Below are positions 24,719-33,119 of a stretch of DNA of 64,000 bases, one piece after another. A program made the position numbers and the translations under genes. The stretch is taken from the NCBI RefSeq assembly GCF_042887685.1, contig NZ_JBHVOS010000004.1, positions 62,001-126,000 of the forward strand. The letters run 5' to 3'. Below the pieces are notes generated by a model. It did no database searches, was not told where the DNA came from, and saw nothing but the letters and a program-made list of their open reading frames with translations. Origin of the DNA: Oerskovia sp042887685 (GTDB lineage Bacteria > Actinomycetota > Actinomycetes > Actinomycetales > Cellulomonadaceae). Positions within the stretch are counted from its first letter, which is position 1, and the number at the start of each line of letters is the position of its first letter.

Positions 24719-25804
24719 ATGGCGACCGTTGAGGCGTACGAGACGACCGCCGGGCGACGGTACATGGTTCGCTACCGCACCCCCGAGCGCAAGCAGACCA
24801 AGAAGCGCGGCTTCAAGACCAAGCGCAGCGCCGAGGCCTTCGCGTCCTCGCTCGAGGTCTCCATCCTCCGCGGCGAGTTCATCGACCCGACGGCGGCCCG
24901 CTCGACCGTGCACGAGCTCGGCGGAGCGTGGCTCGGACGCCAGACCCACCTCAAGCCCTCGACGGCCCGCGCGATCGAGAGCTCGTGGCGGCTGCACGTG
25001 GTGCCCCGGTGGGGGAGCGTGCCCGTCGCGGAGATCCGGCGCACCGCGGTGCAGGCCTGGGTCTCCGACCTGAGCGCCACCTACAGCGCCACGACGGTCG
25101 CCCGCGCGCACGGCGCCCTCGCGTCGCTGCTCGACGACGCGGTCGACGACCGGCGCATCCTCACCAACCCGGCGCGCGGGGTCAACCTGCCCCGCAAGGT
25201 CCGGCGCGAGCACACCTACCTCGACCACCGGCAGGTCGCCACGCTCGCCGCCGCGGCCGGCCGGCACGAGACCCTCGTCCTGGTCCTCGCCTACTGCGGG
25301 CTGCGCTGGGGCGAGGCCGCGGGCCTGCGCGTCCGAGACCTCGACATGCTCCGGCAGCGCCTGCGCATCAACCAGAACGCGGTCGAGGTCGGCTCCGCGA
25401 TCGTCGTCGGAACCCCCAAGACCCACGAGCGGCGCTCCGTCCCGTTCCCCGCGTTCCTCTCGCTGCCCCTCGCAGCGGCGTGCGAGGGCAAGGGCCGCGA
25501 CGACGTCGTCTTCGACGGAGACCGCGGCACCTACCTCAAGCGATCCAAGTCGCGCACCGGCTGGTTCTCCCGCGCGGCCCGCGACGCGGGCATCGACGAC
25601 CACCTCACCCCGCACGACCTCCGCCACAGCGCAGCGAGCCTCGCAGTGTCCGCCGGGGCGAACGTCAAGGCCGTCCAGCGCATGCTGGGACACGCCTCGG
25701 CGAGCATGACGCTCGACGTCTACGCCGACCTCTTCGAGAAGGACCTCGACGGCGTCGCGGTCGCCCTGGAGACGGCTCGACTGCGCGCGGTCTCGTCCGG
25801 CTAG
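24719..25804 (+). CDS. site-specific tyrosine integrase (phage/island type)
   Basis: The 361-residue protein is a full-length integrase: N-terminal AP2-like arm-binding domain (RYMVRYRTPERKQTKKRGFK), SAM-like core-binding domain (residues about 60-160), and a catalytic domain with Arg in AYCGLRWGEAAGL, HDLRHSAASLAVSAG (H-x-x-R), LGHASASMTLDVYADLF with the Tyr nucleophile. All catalytic residues are present. No excisionase or phage structural gene follows, so it may be the sole surviving gene of an integrated element or drive the adjoining accessory region. Confidence 0.93.
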   Translation: MATVEAYETTAGRRYMVRYRTPERKQTKKRGFKTKRSAEAFASSLEVSILRGEFIDPTAARSTVHELGGAWLGRQTHLKPSTARAIESSWRLHVVPRWGSVPVAEIRRTAVQAWVSDLSATYSATTVARAHGALASLLDDAVDDRRILTNPARGVNLPRKVRREHTYLDHRQVATLAAAAGRHETLVLVLAYCGLRWGEAAGLRVRDLDMLRQRLRINQNAVEVGSAIVVGTPKTHERRSVPFPAFLSLPLAAACEGKGRDDVVFDGDRGTYLKRSKSRTGWFSRAARDAGIDDHLTPHDLRHSAASLAVSAGANVKAVQRMLGHASASMTLDVYADLFEKDLDGVAVALETARLRAVSSG

Positions 25805-26157
25805 TGCCCATCATGTGCCCACGAGGCTCCTCGGCGGTGCGCGCATGCTCCACAGATCGTTGACATGGCAACGGTTTGCGAGGGAGTGGTCACTCCCGCC
25901 CCGTGGGTCTAGAACTCACGGGGCACATTGTCCCCAGGCGCACAACGGACATTCGCGACCGGTCCCGCACGTGCGGCGCGGCGCCCGAGATGCACCGAAC
26001 GCGAAAGACGCACCGCCGCTCTCAGGGCTTCCTGGAGAAGTCTGTCGACATCAAGAGACTTGATCGGGCATCGGCCTGTCTCGTGCCCGGCGGCGCTCGG
26101 TAGAGTCGGACGACGCACGACGGGCGCGCAGTGCTCCGTCGACGACGAGGGGATCGC
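25805..26157. other. 353-bp intergenic region downstream of the integrase
   Basis: It contains a short inverted repeat GGGAGTG/CACTCCC near 25882-25897, a terminator-like hairpin at 25898-25924, and the promoter region of the DUF1905 gene (TAGAGT near 26102). No tRNA gene is recognisable. Confidence 0.4.
25898..25924. terminator. hairpin downstream of the integrase
   Basis: GCCCCGTGGGT pairs with ACTCACGGGGC (11 bp with one G-U) around a CTAGA loop. It is probably the integrase terminator; an attachment-site remnant is an alternative. Confidence 0.45.
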
Positions 26158-26448
26158 ATGGTGAGCACAGGTCCGGGTCCGATGGACGTCACATTCTCCG
26201 CACCGATCGGGGTGAGGGTGCGCGACGACGTGTGGTCGTGCGTCGAGGTGCCCGACTCGGTGGAGCTCCTGGGCACGGGGAAGGCCGTGCGCGTGGTCGC
26301 GACCGTGGACGGCCACGACCTGACGGCCGGACTCATGCCGACCGGGAGCGGTGGCCACATGCTCTCGATCAGCGCAAAGCTCCGTCAGAAGCTCGGCAAG
26401 GAGGTCGGGGACACGGTGAACGTCCACCTGTCCGAACGGCTGACCTGA
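26158..26448 (+). CDS. DUF1905 domain protein
   Basis: The 96-residue protein is a small beta-barrel of the DUF1905 family: DDVWSCVEVPDSVELLGTGK, VRVVATVDGHDLTAGLMPTG, HMLSISAKLRQKLGKEVGD. It lacks the YdeI-type C-terminal helix seen in two-domain relatives. GAGGGG upstream of the ATG serves as ribosome site; an upstream start at 26131 would add nine uncharacteristic residues. Function unknown; relatives are loosely linked to bacteriocin or stress protection. Confidence 0.75.
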   Translation: MVSTGPGPMDVTFSAPIGVRVRDDVWSCVEVPDSVELLGTGKAVRVVATVDGHDLTAGLMPTGSGGHMLSISAKLRQKLGKEVGDTVNVHLSERLT

Positions 26449-26473
26449 ATTCTCCCGGTGAATGCTCGGCATT

Positions 26474-26512
26474 CCTCGGTCGCGGGGCGCGAAAAGCACC
26501 ACGCGACCGAGG
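26474..26512. terminator. bidirectional terminator DUF1905/patatin
   Basis: Perfect 11-bp arms CCTCGGTCGCG / CGCGACCGAGG around a 17-nt loop, between convergent genes. A second small hairpin (GAATGC-TCG-GCATTC, 26460-26474) abuts it. Confidence 0.7.
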
Positions 26513-26534
26513 ACACGACATTCTTCTCGGGGAG

Positions 26535-27485
26535 TCAGAGCCAGAAAGGCGTCAGTCGCTCCGCCTCCGCCAGGCCCTGCTCGTACCCGGCGCGGGCAGC
26601 CGGCGGACGGAGGGACAGGTTCATCGCGTCGGCACCGAACAGATGCTCGGAGCCGGCACCCGGGAAGATCGTCTCGACCTCGCTGCCCTGCGCGCGCAGC
26701 TCGTCGACCTGCGCCGCGAGCTGCAGGCCCCACGCCGGAGGCGTGAGCGACCGGCCGCCGAACGGAGACAGCACGAGCACCCGTCCGTACCCCTCGGCGA
26801 GGTCGGCGTTCTCGTTGCGCCGGTAGCCTCCGTCGAGGTACCGGCGACCCGCGATCTCGTAGGGGAACCCGCTCGAACAGCTCGCCGCGACGGCGTCCAC
26901 CAGGTCGACCCCGCTGTCCCGGTCGAACACGACCGGGTCGCCGGTCTCGGCATCGACGGCCGTGAGCAGGACCCTTCGCCCCGGCCACGCCTGCCTGGGA
27001 AGTCGCGACGCGACCGTGGTGCGCCACCGTTCCTGCCACGAGCCGTCCGACGCCGCCGCCCGCTCGAGCGCGGTCGCACCCACACGTCTGCGCAGGTCAG
27101 CCGGGTCGTGTGCCGAGGCGATGAGGGCATGCATCCGTTCCAGGTGGTCGACGACCGGCTTGGTCGAGGCACTCTCGCGGCCGGTTCCCGCCGGGACCCG
27201 TCGCTCCGGAGGGGTGGCATCAAGAAGGGAGGACAGCAGGTGGGCCGGGGCCGCGCCCGCCAGCTGCGCTGCGGCGGTCGATCCGGCCGAGGTGCCGACG
27301 GTCAGGTCGGGAGCGGTCACGTCCACACCGCCCTCGAACAGGCCGGCGACGACGCCGATCAGCCACGCGTTGCCGGTCGAGCCGCCGCCGCCGAGGACCA
27401 GGGCCCGTCCGCCGGAGGGACGTCCTGGCAGGCCGAGGCCGGTCGTTGCGGGGGAGCGGGAGGATGAAGAAGGAGAGGTGTTCAT
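26535..27485 (-). CDS. patatin-like phospholipase
   Basis: The 316-residue protein shows the patatin hydrolase elements: oxyanion loop LVLGGGGSTGNAWLIGV (about residue 30), nucleophile elbow VGTSAGS (G-x-S-x-G, about 66), and the catalytic Asp in RYLDGGYRRNENADL (D-G-G). It should be a cytosolic or membrane-associated serine lipid acyl hydrolase. ATG 27485 is chosen because AAAGGCGA precedes it; upstream in-frame starts add a low-complexity stretch. A 19-codon ORF with an excellent Shine-Dalgarno sequence lies just upstream. Confidence 0.88.
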   Translation of the reverse strand: MNTSPSSSSRSPATTGLGLPGRPSGGRALVLGGGGSTGNAWLIGVVAGLFEGGVDVTAPDLTVGTSAGSTAAAQLAGAAPAHLLSSLLDATPPERRVPAGTGRESASTKPVVDHLERMHALIASAHDPADLRRRVGATALERAAASDGSWQERWRTTVASRLPRQAWPGRRVLLTAVDAETGDPVVFDRDSGVDLVDAVAASCSSGFPYEIAGRRYLDGGYRRNENADLAEGYGRVLVLSPFGGRSLTPPAWGLQLAAQVDELRAQGSEVETIFPGAGSEHLFGADAMNLSLRPPAARAGYEQGLAEAERLTPFWL

Positions 27486-27531
27486 GGGAGTCGCCTTTCG
27501 CGAGGTGTCTGGCGAGCGCTCCCGGTGGCGA

Positions 27532-27591
27532 CTAGCGCCGTCGCGCGATCGTGGGCTGCGGGGGAGCACCCGGTACTGATGCTGCGTTCAC
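27532..27591 (-). CDS. candidate 19-residue leader ORF before the patatin gene
   Basis: GTG at 27591 is preceded by GAGGAGGTGAG with a seven-base spacer, one of the best ribosome sites in the window. It encodes MNAASVPGAPPQPTIARRR and stops at TAG, 46 bp before the patatin ATG and in another frame. It may be a regulatory upstream ORF; chance cannot be excluded. Confidence 0.35.
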   Translation of the reverse strand: MNAASVPGAPPQPTIARRR

Positions 27592-27740
27592 GGGGCTCAC
27601 CTCCTCGACGGTTCACGATCACCGCGACGCTAGCACGGCACCCCCGCACGTGAGGAGGGAATATTGCTGATCGCAGTGCATCGCCTCGTCCGCCGCGCCC
27701 GGCGCGTTCACCGCAGAGAGCACCGAGAATTCGGGAGCCG

Positions 27741-27770
27741 CCGTGCCGCCCGGAATTCCGGACGGCACGG
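27741..27770. repeat. 30-bp near-perfect palindrome
   Basis: Outer arms CCGTGCCG / CGGCACGG and core CCGGAATTCCGG; 28 of 30 positions are self-complementary. It lies midway in the divergent intergenic region, about 200 bp before the DUF1801 gene. It could be an operator or an RNA hairpin. Confidence 0.6.
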
Positions 27771-27972
27771 GATGCATTCCTCGACGTCATCCTTCTCCGT
27801 CCACCGCACCGATCGAAAAGGCCCGACCACACGAATCAACGCTCGCGGAGAATCGACCACGGTGTCGCGGCAGCGGGATCGAGCAGATCTGGAGAAGCGC
27901 GCACCGTCGCCCCTCAGTAGCGTCGATCCTGACGGCAGACACCGGGCAGACACACCACGAAGGGGAAACGCG

Positions 27973-28419
27973 ATGACCGGCACCACGAAGTCGACCACGA
28001 CCAGCAAGGCCTACGAAGGCTTCTCGGCCGAGGAGCGCGCCGCGATGAAGGAGCGGGCCAAGGAGCTCAAGGCGTCCGCGAACAGGGCCGACGCGGAGAA
28101 GGCCCAGCTCGAGAAGATCGCAGAGCTCTCCGAACCCGACCGCTCCATGGCCTCGCGGATCCACGAGCTGGTCGCCGAGCACGCGCCCTCGCTCGCACCC
28201 AAGACCTGGTACGGGATGCCTGGCTGGGCCAAGGACGGCAAGATCCTGTGCTTCTTCCAGCCTGCGGAGAAGTTCGGGGCGCGCTACCCGACCTTCGGCT
28301 TCAACGACGTTGCACAGCTCGACGACGGGACGTTGTGGCCCGTCGCGTACGCGCTCACGGAGCTGACACCGGAGAACGAGACGAAGATCGCGGACCTCGT
28401 CAAGAAGGCCGCGGGCTGA
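27973..28419 (+). CDS. DUF1801 domain protein
   Basis: The 148-residue protein has a charged N-terminal coiled-coil stretch (EERAAMKERAKELKASANRA) and a DUF1801 (YdhG-like) domain: LAPKTWYGMPGWAKDGKILC, FFQPAEKFGARYPTFGFND, LTPENETKIADLVKKA. DUF1801 proteins are small cytosolic proteins of uncertain role, some described as iron chaperones. AAGGGG precedes the ATG. Confidence 0.82.
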   Translation: MTGTTKSTTTSKAYEGFSAEERAAMKERAKELKASANRADAEKAQLEKIAELSEPDRSMASRIHELVAEHAPSLAPKTWYGMPGWAKDGKILCFFQPAEKFGARYPTFGFNDVAQLDDGTLWPVAYALTELTPENETKIADLVKKAAG

Positions 28420-28582
28420 TCGCACGCCGGGCGTTCGCCGCAGTACGCAGCCTCTGCAGAAGTGCCCAAAAACCACCTCTGACCTGCGGAGACGCATGAT
28501 TCCAGAGGATTGCCCGGGGGAGTGGGAGACACATTTCCCCGGGCTCGGGCCGCGCAGGGAATCTGCTGCGAGAATGGCTCCC

Positions 28583-28909
28583 ATGGCTCTCGACATCCTC
28601 CTGGTCGCCGTCTCGCAGCGCGGGTCGAGCACTCGCCATCGCACCGTGGCGACGCTCGCAGCGGCCACCGACAACGACGGCGAGCTCGTCCGCCGATGTG
28701 CGACGAGCGGTCGGCCGATGCTGACGAAGATCGACCCGTACGGGGATCTCGTGCTGACGTCGTCGGAGATGGAGCAGCTCATCGCTGAGCTGCGGTCGCT
28801 CGACGGCGGTACTCACGGGCAGGCGTCGGGCATCGTCGCCGAGGTCCGCGAGCTCGCCGCACGCTGCGCGGCGGACCGGGCGCGCGAGCTGCACTTCGTC
28901 GGCGACTAG
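28583..28909 (+). CDS. hypothetical protein
   Basis: The 108-residue soluble protein (MALDILLVAVSQRG...) has a mixed beta-alpha pattern with DPYGDLVLTSSEMEQLIAEL in the middle and an Arg/Ala-rich C-terminal helix. I recognise no family. ATG 28574 is an alternative start three codons earlier; GAGAAT seven bases before ATG 28583 hints at a leaderless start. Confidence 0.6.
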   Translation: MALDILLVAVSQRGSSTRHRTVATLAAATDNDGELVRRCATSGRPMLTKIDPYGDLVLTSSEMEQLIAELRSLDGGTHGQASGIVAEVRELAARCAADRARELHFVGD

Positions 28910-28975
28910 ACCGACACCGTGAGGTCCCGCGCCGTGCGACCGTGAGCCCCTCTCGGGCACGTCGACGTGACGCCG

Positions 28976-28989
28976 ATAATGTACATTAT
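28976..28989. promoter_or_regulatory. AT-rich 14-bp palindrome, putative operator
   Basis: ATAATGTACATTAT is a perfect palindrome made mostly of A/T in a GC-rich genome, followed by another CATTA half-site. It looks like a PadR-, MarR- or TetR-type operator, but no regulator gene is adjacent. Confidence 0.5.
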
Positions 28990-29198
28990 GTCATTACGAC
29001 GATCTGGCCCCGCCCCTCTCCGACATGAGAACCCCGCCGAGAGCGGCTGATCTGCGGCTGATCTCGCGCCGATCGACCGCCTGCGCGCCATCCGGCACCG
29101 CCCCGGCCGCGGCGGTACTGCATCACACGGGACGGTCACGCGCTCCCTGCATCGCAAGGGCGTCGACCAGGAGCGCCCGCCGAGACCTGGAGTCGAGA

Positions 29199-29531
29199 AT
29201 GAGCTCAGGACCGTTCGTGGCCACACGTCCCGTGGATCCTGCAGGATCCTTCGGTTCGCTCAGACGTCCTGTGCGCGGCTCCGGCGCCTCGGTCGTCGGC
29301 CGCGCGGCACGCGGCGTCCTCCTGGCGACGCTCCTGGCGGCCGTGCTCGCCGTCACGGTGCTGACGGCCGTGCTCACAGCGGTCGTCGCCGTCGTCACGG
29401 CACCCTGGTGGGCCTGTCGCCTGTGGTTGGCCCCGCTGCTCGACCGGTCCCCCTCGGGGTCCGGTGCTCTGCTGCTCGCCTCGACGGGGCGAGACGAGCA
29501 GCGAGCCGTCGCGGCGCCGTCGGGCACCTGA
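29199..29531 (+). CDS. hypothetical small membrane protein
   Basis: The 110-residue ORF starts MSSGPFVATRP after a CTGGAG ribosome site. It has a long hydrophobic segment (residues about 36-68: VLLATLLAAVLAVTVLTAVL and on), then CRLWLAPLL and a polar tail. No family recognised. It sits between the AT-rich palindrome and the XerC/D-like gene, in the accessory stretch. Confidence 0.5.
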   Translation: MSSGPFVATRPVDPAGSFGSLRRPVRGSGASVVGRAARGVLLATLLAAVLAVTVLTAVLTAVVAVVTAPWWACRLWLAPLLDRSPSGSGALLLASTGRDEQRAVAAPSGT

Positions 29532-29609
29532 GGACACGTGGCCCACGCTCCTTCGTGATGTCACGGCGCTGCGGTACGCTCTTTCAATTGGGACATACGT
29601 AACAAACCA

Positions 29610-29624
29610 TTGTGTTTAGCACAA
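29610..29624. repeat. short inverted repeat upstream of the XerC/D-like gene
   Basis: TTGTG-TTTAG-CACAA within an unusually AT-rich 50-bp patch (29580-29630). It may be part of the promoter or a recombinase binding site. Confidence 0.35.
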
Positions 29625-29732
29625 CACCGTGGTGAGACCTCGTGCACTCGACGCTCGACCGCTCGCTGTCGTGTCAGTGCCGCCCCCTATGCTCCGGATG
29701 TCCGGTCTCGTCCCGTCCTCAGGAGCTGTTCG

Positions 29733-30878
29733 GTGGTCGCCCCTCCTCGCCTTCGCCGCGTCACCGTCGCCGAGGCGGTCTCCACGTACCTCTCCTCCGT
29801 GTCGGCGGAGACGCTCCGTGGCGTCCTCTCCCCCACGACCCAGCGCAACTACGAGCGCGACCTGCGGGAGTTCTCCTCTCTCGCCGGTGCCGAGACCGTC
29901 CTCGACGACATCACCGGCGCCGACATCGACGACTTCCTTCTGCGGTACCAGATCACCCCGGACGGGCGGTACACCGACCCACGGACCAAGCCCGACGGCC
30001 CGGGCCGCTCGGCCGCGACCGTGAACAGGTTTCGCCAGTCGATCTCCCGGTTCTTCACGCACGCGGCCCGCGACGGATGGGTCCAAGCCGACCCGATGCA
30101 GTGGGCCGCTCCCCCGGCCCGGCTCCGCGGCGGCCTGCGCGTCGCCCGCACCGCGCTGTCGGCGACGGCAGCACAGGCGCTCCTCGTGACCGCGAGCACC
30201 AAGCCGCGACCGGCGGAAGGCGCGTCCCCCACCGTGACGAGCGGTGCGGGTCGGCCTCGACCCGACCATGACCTCGCCGTGCGGGACCGGCTCATCATCG
30301 CGCTCCTGCTGATCCTGGGCCCGCGGGTCTCGGAGGTCGCCCGCGCGGACGTCGACGACTTCGTCCGCGAACCCGACCAGACCCGCTGGCGCATCAAGGG
30401 CAAGGGCGGCACGGTCCGTACCGTCAGCCTGTCCGAACCCCTCGCGCGGGCGTTCGACGAGTACCTCGCCGCGCTCCGCCCCTCGCTCCTCGCGCGCAGG
30501 CCGGGAGACGCCGATGCCGCCCGGGCTCTCCTGCTCACCTGGCGAGGCCGACGCATCGATGCCCAGGCGATCCGCGCACTGCTCAACCGGTGCGTGGCCC
30601 GCATGCCCGAGGAGTACCGCCGGGCCGCCACCCCCCACGCCCTGCGACACACGACCGCCACCCTCCTGGTCGCCCAGGGCTGGGACGTCAAGGTCATCGC
30701 CGAGCTCCTGGGTCACGCGTCGATCGCCACGACGGGCGTCTACCTCGACAGGATCGAGGGCGAGCTCGCGGCCGCGATCCGCTCCCACCCCCTGTCGACT
30801 GGCCTGCCTGCGGAGATGGGCAGCGAAGGACTCCCAGAAACGGACATAGGCGAAGAAAACGCCACGCCCGAGACGTGA
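29733..30878 (+). CDS. XerC/XerD-like tyrosine recombinase
   Basis: The 381-residue protein begins with a SAM-like core-binding domain (VAEAVSTYLSSVSAETLRG; TQRNYERDLREFSSLAG) and has a complete catalytic domain: box I Arg in ILGPRVSEVARAD, beta-hairpin Lys in RIKGKGGTVRTVSL, ATPHALRHTTATLLVAQG, LLGHASIATTGVYLDRI with the Tyr. Box I reads GPR rather than the usual GLR. GTG 29733 is chosen because AGGAG lies eight bases upstream; the frame extends further without a convincing start. It differs from a housekeeping Xer by its inserts near residues 90-105 and 160-175. It is a second complete recombinase within 5 kb. Confidence 0.85.
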   Translation: MVAPPRLRRVTVAEAVSTYLSSVSAETLRGVLSPTTQRNYERDLREFSSLAGAETVLDDITGADIDDFLLRYQITPDGRYTDPRTKPDGPGRSAATVNRFRQSISRFFTHAARDGWVQADPMQWAAPPARLRGGLRVARTALSATAAQALLVTASTKPRPAEGASPTVTSGAGRPRPDHDLAVRDRLIIALLLILGPRVSEVARADVDDFVREPDQTRWRIKGKGGTVRTVSLSEPLARAFDEYLAALRPSLLARRPGDADAARALLLTWRGRRIDAQAIRALLNRCVARMPEEYRRAATPHALRHTTATLLVAQGWDVKVIAELLGHASIATTGVYLDRIEGELAAAIRSHPLSTGLPAEMGSEGLPETDIGEENATPET

Positions 30879-30959
30879 CGAGCGGGCCCGGCGACCCAAA
30901 CGACCAAAGTCACCCCATTTCTCCGGGTGCTCACGGCGACCTGAGGCTACGGTGAGCAG

Positions 30960-32213
30960 GTGCGCCCCTCGAAGACCTCTCCCGTCCAGCTCGCCCGAAC
31001 GGTGATGGCCCGCGCAGCAGTGCTCGCGGTCGCGGTCCCCGTGACCGTCGCGACCGGGCTGGTGATCGCCGACGCCATCCGCAAGCGACGCGTCACCGAC
31101 CCCAGCAAGTTCCCCCGCTCCGCCCCGGCCGAGGCGAGCATCGGCGAGACGACGACGACGATCTTCACCTACGGCGACGACCTCTACCGCGAGATGCTCG
31201 CGGCGATCCGCGGGGCAAAGAAGCGCATCATGCTCGAGACGTACATCTGGAAGGGTGACGACCTCGGCAAGGAGTTCAAGGACGCGCTCGTCGAGGCGAC
31301 CGAGCGCGGCGTCGAGGTCTTCGTGATCTACGACGGCTTCGCGAACCTCGTCGTCCCCCGCGAGTTCCTGACGTTCCCCGCGCCGATCCACGTGATCCGC
31401 TACCCGGTCTTCCGTCCGGGCGTCCTGGTCCTCAACGTCCGCAAGTCGGGCCGCGACCACCGCAAGATCCTCGTCGTCGACGACGAGATCGGGTTCGTCG
31501 GCGGGTACAACATCGGTGCCATGTACGCGACGCAGTGGCGCGACACCCACATCCGGCTCGCGGGGCCGTCGACCTGGGAGCTGCGCAACGCGTTCGTCGA
31601 CTTCTGGAACTCGAACCGCAAGCCGGGCCAGCCCCTCCTCGAGGACCCGGGGTCACGGCTGTGGCTGCCAGAGCTCCGCGCGGCCCGCAACGCCCCCGCC
31701 CACCTGGTCTTCCCGATCCGTGGCATCTACCTCGACGCGATCGACCGGGCGTCGGACCACATCTACATCACGCAGGCGTACTTCATCCCCGACCGCGAGA
31801 TCCTCGACGCCCTCCTCATGGCGGCGCAGCGCGGCGTCGACGTCCGGGTCCTGGTGCCCGAGCGCTCCAACCACGTCGTGGCGGACTGGCTCTCCAAGGG
31901 CCTGTACACGACCCTGCTGCGTGGTGGCGTGACCATCTGGCTCTACAAGGACGCCATGGTCCACGCGAAGACGGCGACCATCGACGGCCGGTGGACCACG
32001 ATCGGCACGGCCAACATCGACCGGCTCAGCCTGACGGGGAACTACGAGGTCAACCTCGAGATCGTCGATGCCGGCATCGCGGCGCAGATGGAGAAGGTCT
32101 ACGACGTCGACCTCAGCAACTGCCGCGAGCTCACGCTCGAGGAGTGGTCCGGGCGGTCGCTCGCGGCGAAGCTCGGCGAGGTCGCGCTCTCACCGCTGCG
32201 GCCGCTGCTGTAG
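30960..32213 (+). CDS. phospholipase D-like protein, cardiolipin synthase family
   Basis: The 417-residue protein has an N-terminal hydrophobic segment (residues 14-36) and two HKD motifs: GRDHRKILVVDDEIGFVGG (about residue 165) and MVHAKTATIDGRWTTIGTAN (about 335). Between them lies the paired PLD core. Such membrane-anchored enzymes condense phosphatidylglycerol to cardiolipin or transfer phosphatidyl groups. TACGGT six bases before GTG 30960 points to a leaderless start. Confidence 0.9.
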   Translation: MRPSKTSPVQLARTVMARAAVLAVAVPVTVATGLVIADAIRKRRVTDPSKFPRSAPAEASIGETTTTIFTYGDDLYREMLAAIRGAKKRIMLETYIWKGDDLGKEFKDALVEATERGVEVFVIYDGFANLVVPREFLTFPAPIHVIRYPVFRPGVLVLNVRKSGRDHRKILVVDDEIGFVGGYNIGAMYATQWRDTHIRLAGPSTWELRNAFVDFWNSNRKPGQPLLEDPGSRLWLPELRAARNAPAHLVFPIRGIYLDAIDRASDHIYITQAYFIPDREILDALLMAAQRGVDVRVLVPERSNHVVADWLSKGLYTTLLRGGVTIWLYKDAMVHAKTATIDGRWTTIGTANIDRLSLTGNYEVNLEIVDAGIAAQMEKVYDVDLSNCRELTLEEWSGRSLAAKLGEVALSPLRPLL

Positions 32214-32226
32214 CCGCCCACGGCAC

Positions 32227-33066
32227 CTACTCCCGCGTCGCGTCCGCGACCTCCTCCTCGGGGCGCGGAGGGACCGTCTCGTCGACCTCGATGGTGGGCA
32301 CCTCGTCGAACTCGGGGTGCTCGCGCAGGATCGCGTCGGCGACCGCGTCGGGATCGCGGTGCGGGACGGGCTCGTGGGTCATGGTGCGCTCCTCGCCTCT
32401 CGTGGTGACGTCGAGATGCCCGCCCACCTCGAGCGGGCGGTAGTCGTAGGTGCCGCCCGTGCGTCCGACGCCGAACAACCGGTGGACGAGGCTGAGGCCC
32501 GCCGACGAGAGGACCGCGTCGTGGATCGGGATCACGGTCCGCGGATCGAGCGACCGGACGAAGTCGATGCCCTCGGCGACCTTCATCCAGGGCGCGGCCA
32601 CCGGGGCGAGGAGGACGTCGAGACGGTCGTCGGTCAGGGGCGGGCTGAACGAGTCGCCCGGGTGGTAGGTGCGCACCCCGTCGCCGGCCACCAGGTACGT
32701 GACGTTGGCGACTCGTGGCACGTCCGGGTGGATCAGCGCGTGCTGCCCTCCCCCGACCAGCACCGAGAACGACCCGATCGTCAGGACGTCGCCCGGTTCG
32801 ACGACCTGGAACCGCTCGCCGTCGGGGGCCTCCCCCAGCTGCTCGAAGGTGGCCTCCGGTCCGAGGACGCGCAGCCCGGGGTGCGTCGCCAGCGCGGCGC
32901 GAACGGCGTCGACGTCGAGGTGGTCGGGGTGCGCGTGCGTCACGAGCAGCGTCCCGGGCCTGGCGAGCGCCGAGGCGGTGTCCGCGAGGGTGCCGGGGTC
33001 GAGGGTGAGGATCGTGCCTGCGTGCTCGAGCGTGACGCAGGAGTGACCGTGGAACGTGATGCGCAT
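32227..33066 (-). CDS. metallo-beta-lactamase-fold metal-dependent hydrolase
   Basis: The 279-residue protein has the UPF0173-like N-terminus MRITFHGHSCVTLEHAGTIL, the zinc motif TLLVTHAHPDHLDVDAV (about residue 45), RTYHPGDSF and IPIHDAVLSSAGLSLV. After about residue 210 comes an acidic tail (HREDP-type, rich in Asp/Glu/Pro) not part of the fold. It is probably a hydrolase of unknown substrate. It ends 13 bp from the convergent cardiolipin-synthase-like gene. Confidence 0.87.
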   Translation of the reverse strand: MRITFHGHSCVTLEHAGTILTLDPGTLADTASALARPGTLLVTHAHPDHLDVDAVRAALATHPGLRVLGPEATFEQLGEAPDGERFQVVEPGDVLTIGSFSVLVGGGQHALIHPDVPRVANVTYLVAGDGVRTYHPGDSFSPPLTDDRLDVLLAPVAAPWMKVAEGIDFVRSLDPRTVIPIHDAVLSSAGLSLVHRLFGVGRTGGTYDYRPLEVGGHLDVTTRGEERTMTHEPVPHRDPDAVADAILREHPEFDEVPTIEVDETVPPRPEEEVADATRE

Positions 33067-33119
33067 CTGTCGCCTTCGGTGGGTCGGCTGGGGGTGGTTC
33101 CAGTGTGCCGCGCGACAGG

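Larger units (their letters stand above)
27486..27972. other. 487-bp divergent intergenic region patatin/DUF1801
   Basis: It contains a putative leader ORF (27532-27591, minus), a minus-strand -10 TAGCGT near 27628, and a nearly perfect 30-bp palindrome (27741-27770). No other gene is supported. Confidence 0.5.

Noticed and set aside
25898..25924. tRNA T-arm remnant or att core downstream of the integrase
   Set aside because: The stem-loop resembles a T-arm only loosely; the loop lacks TTCRANY and no anticodon arm or acceptor stem follows. Kept as a terminator-like hairpin.
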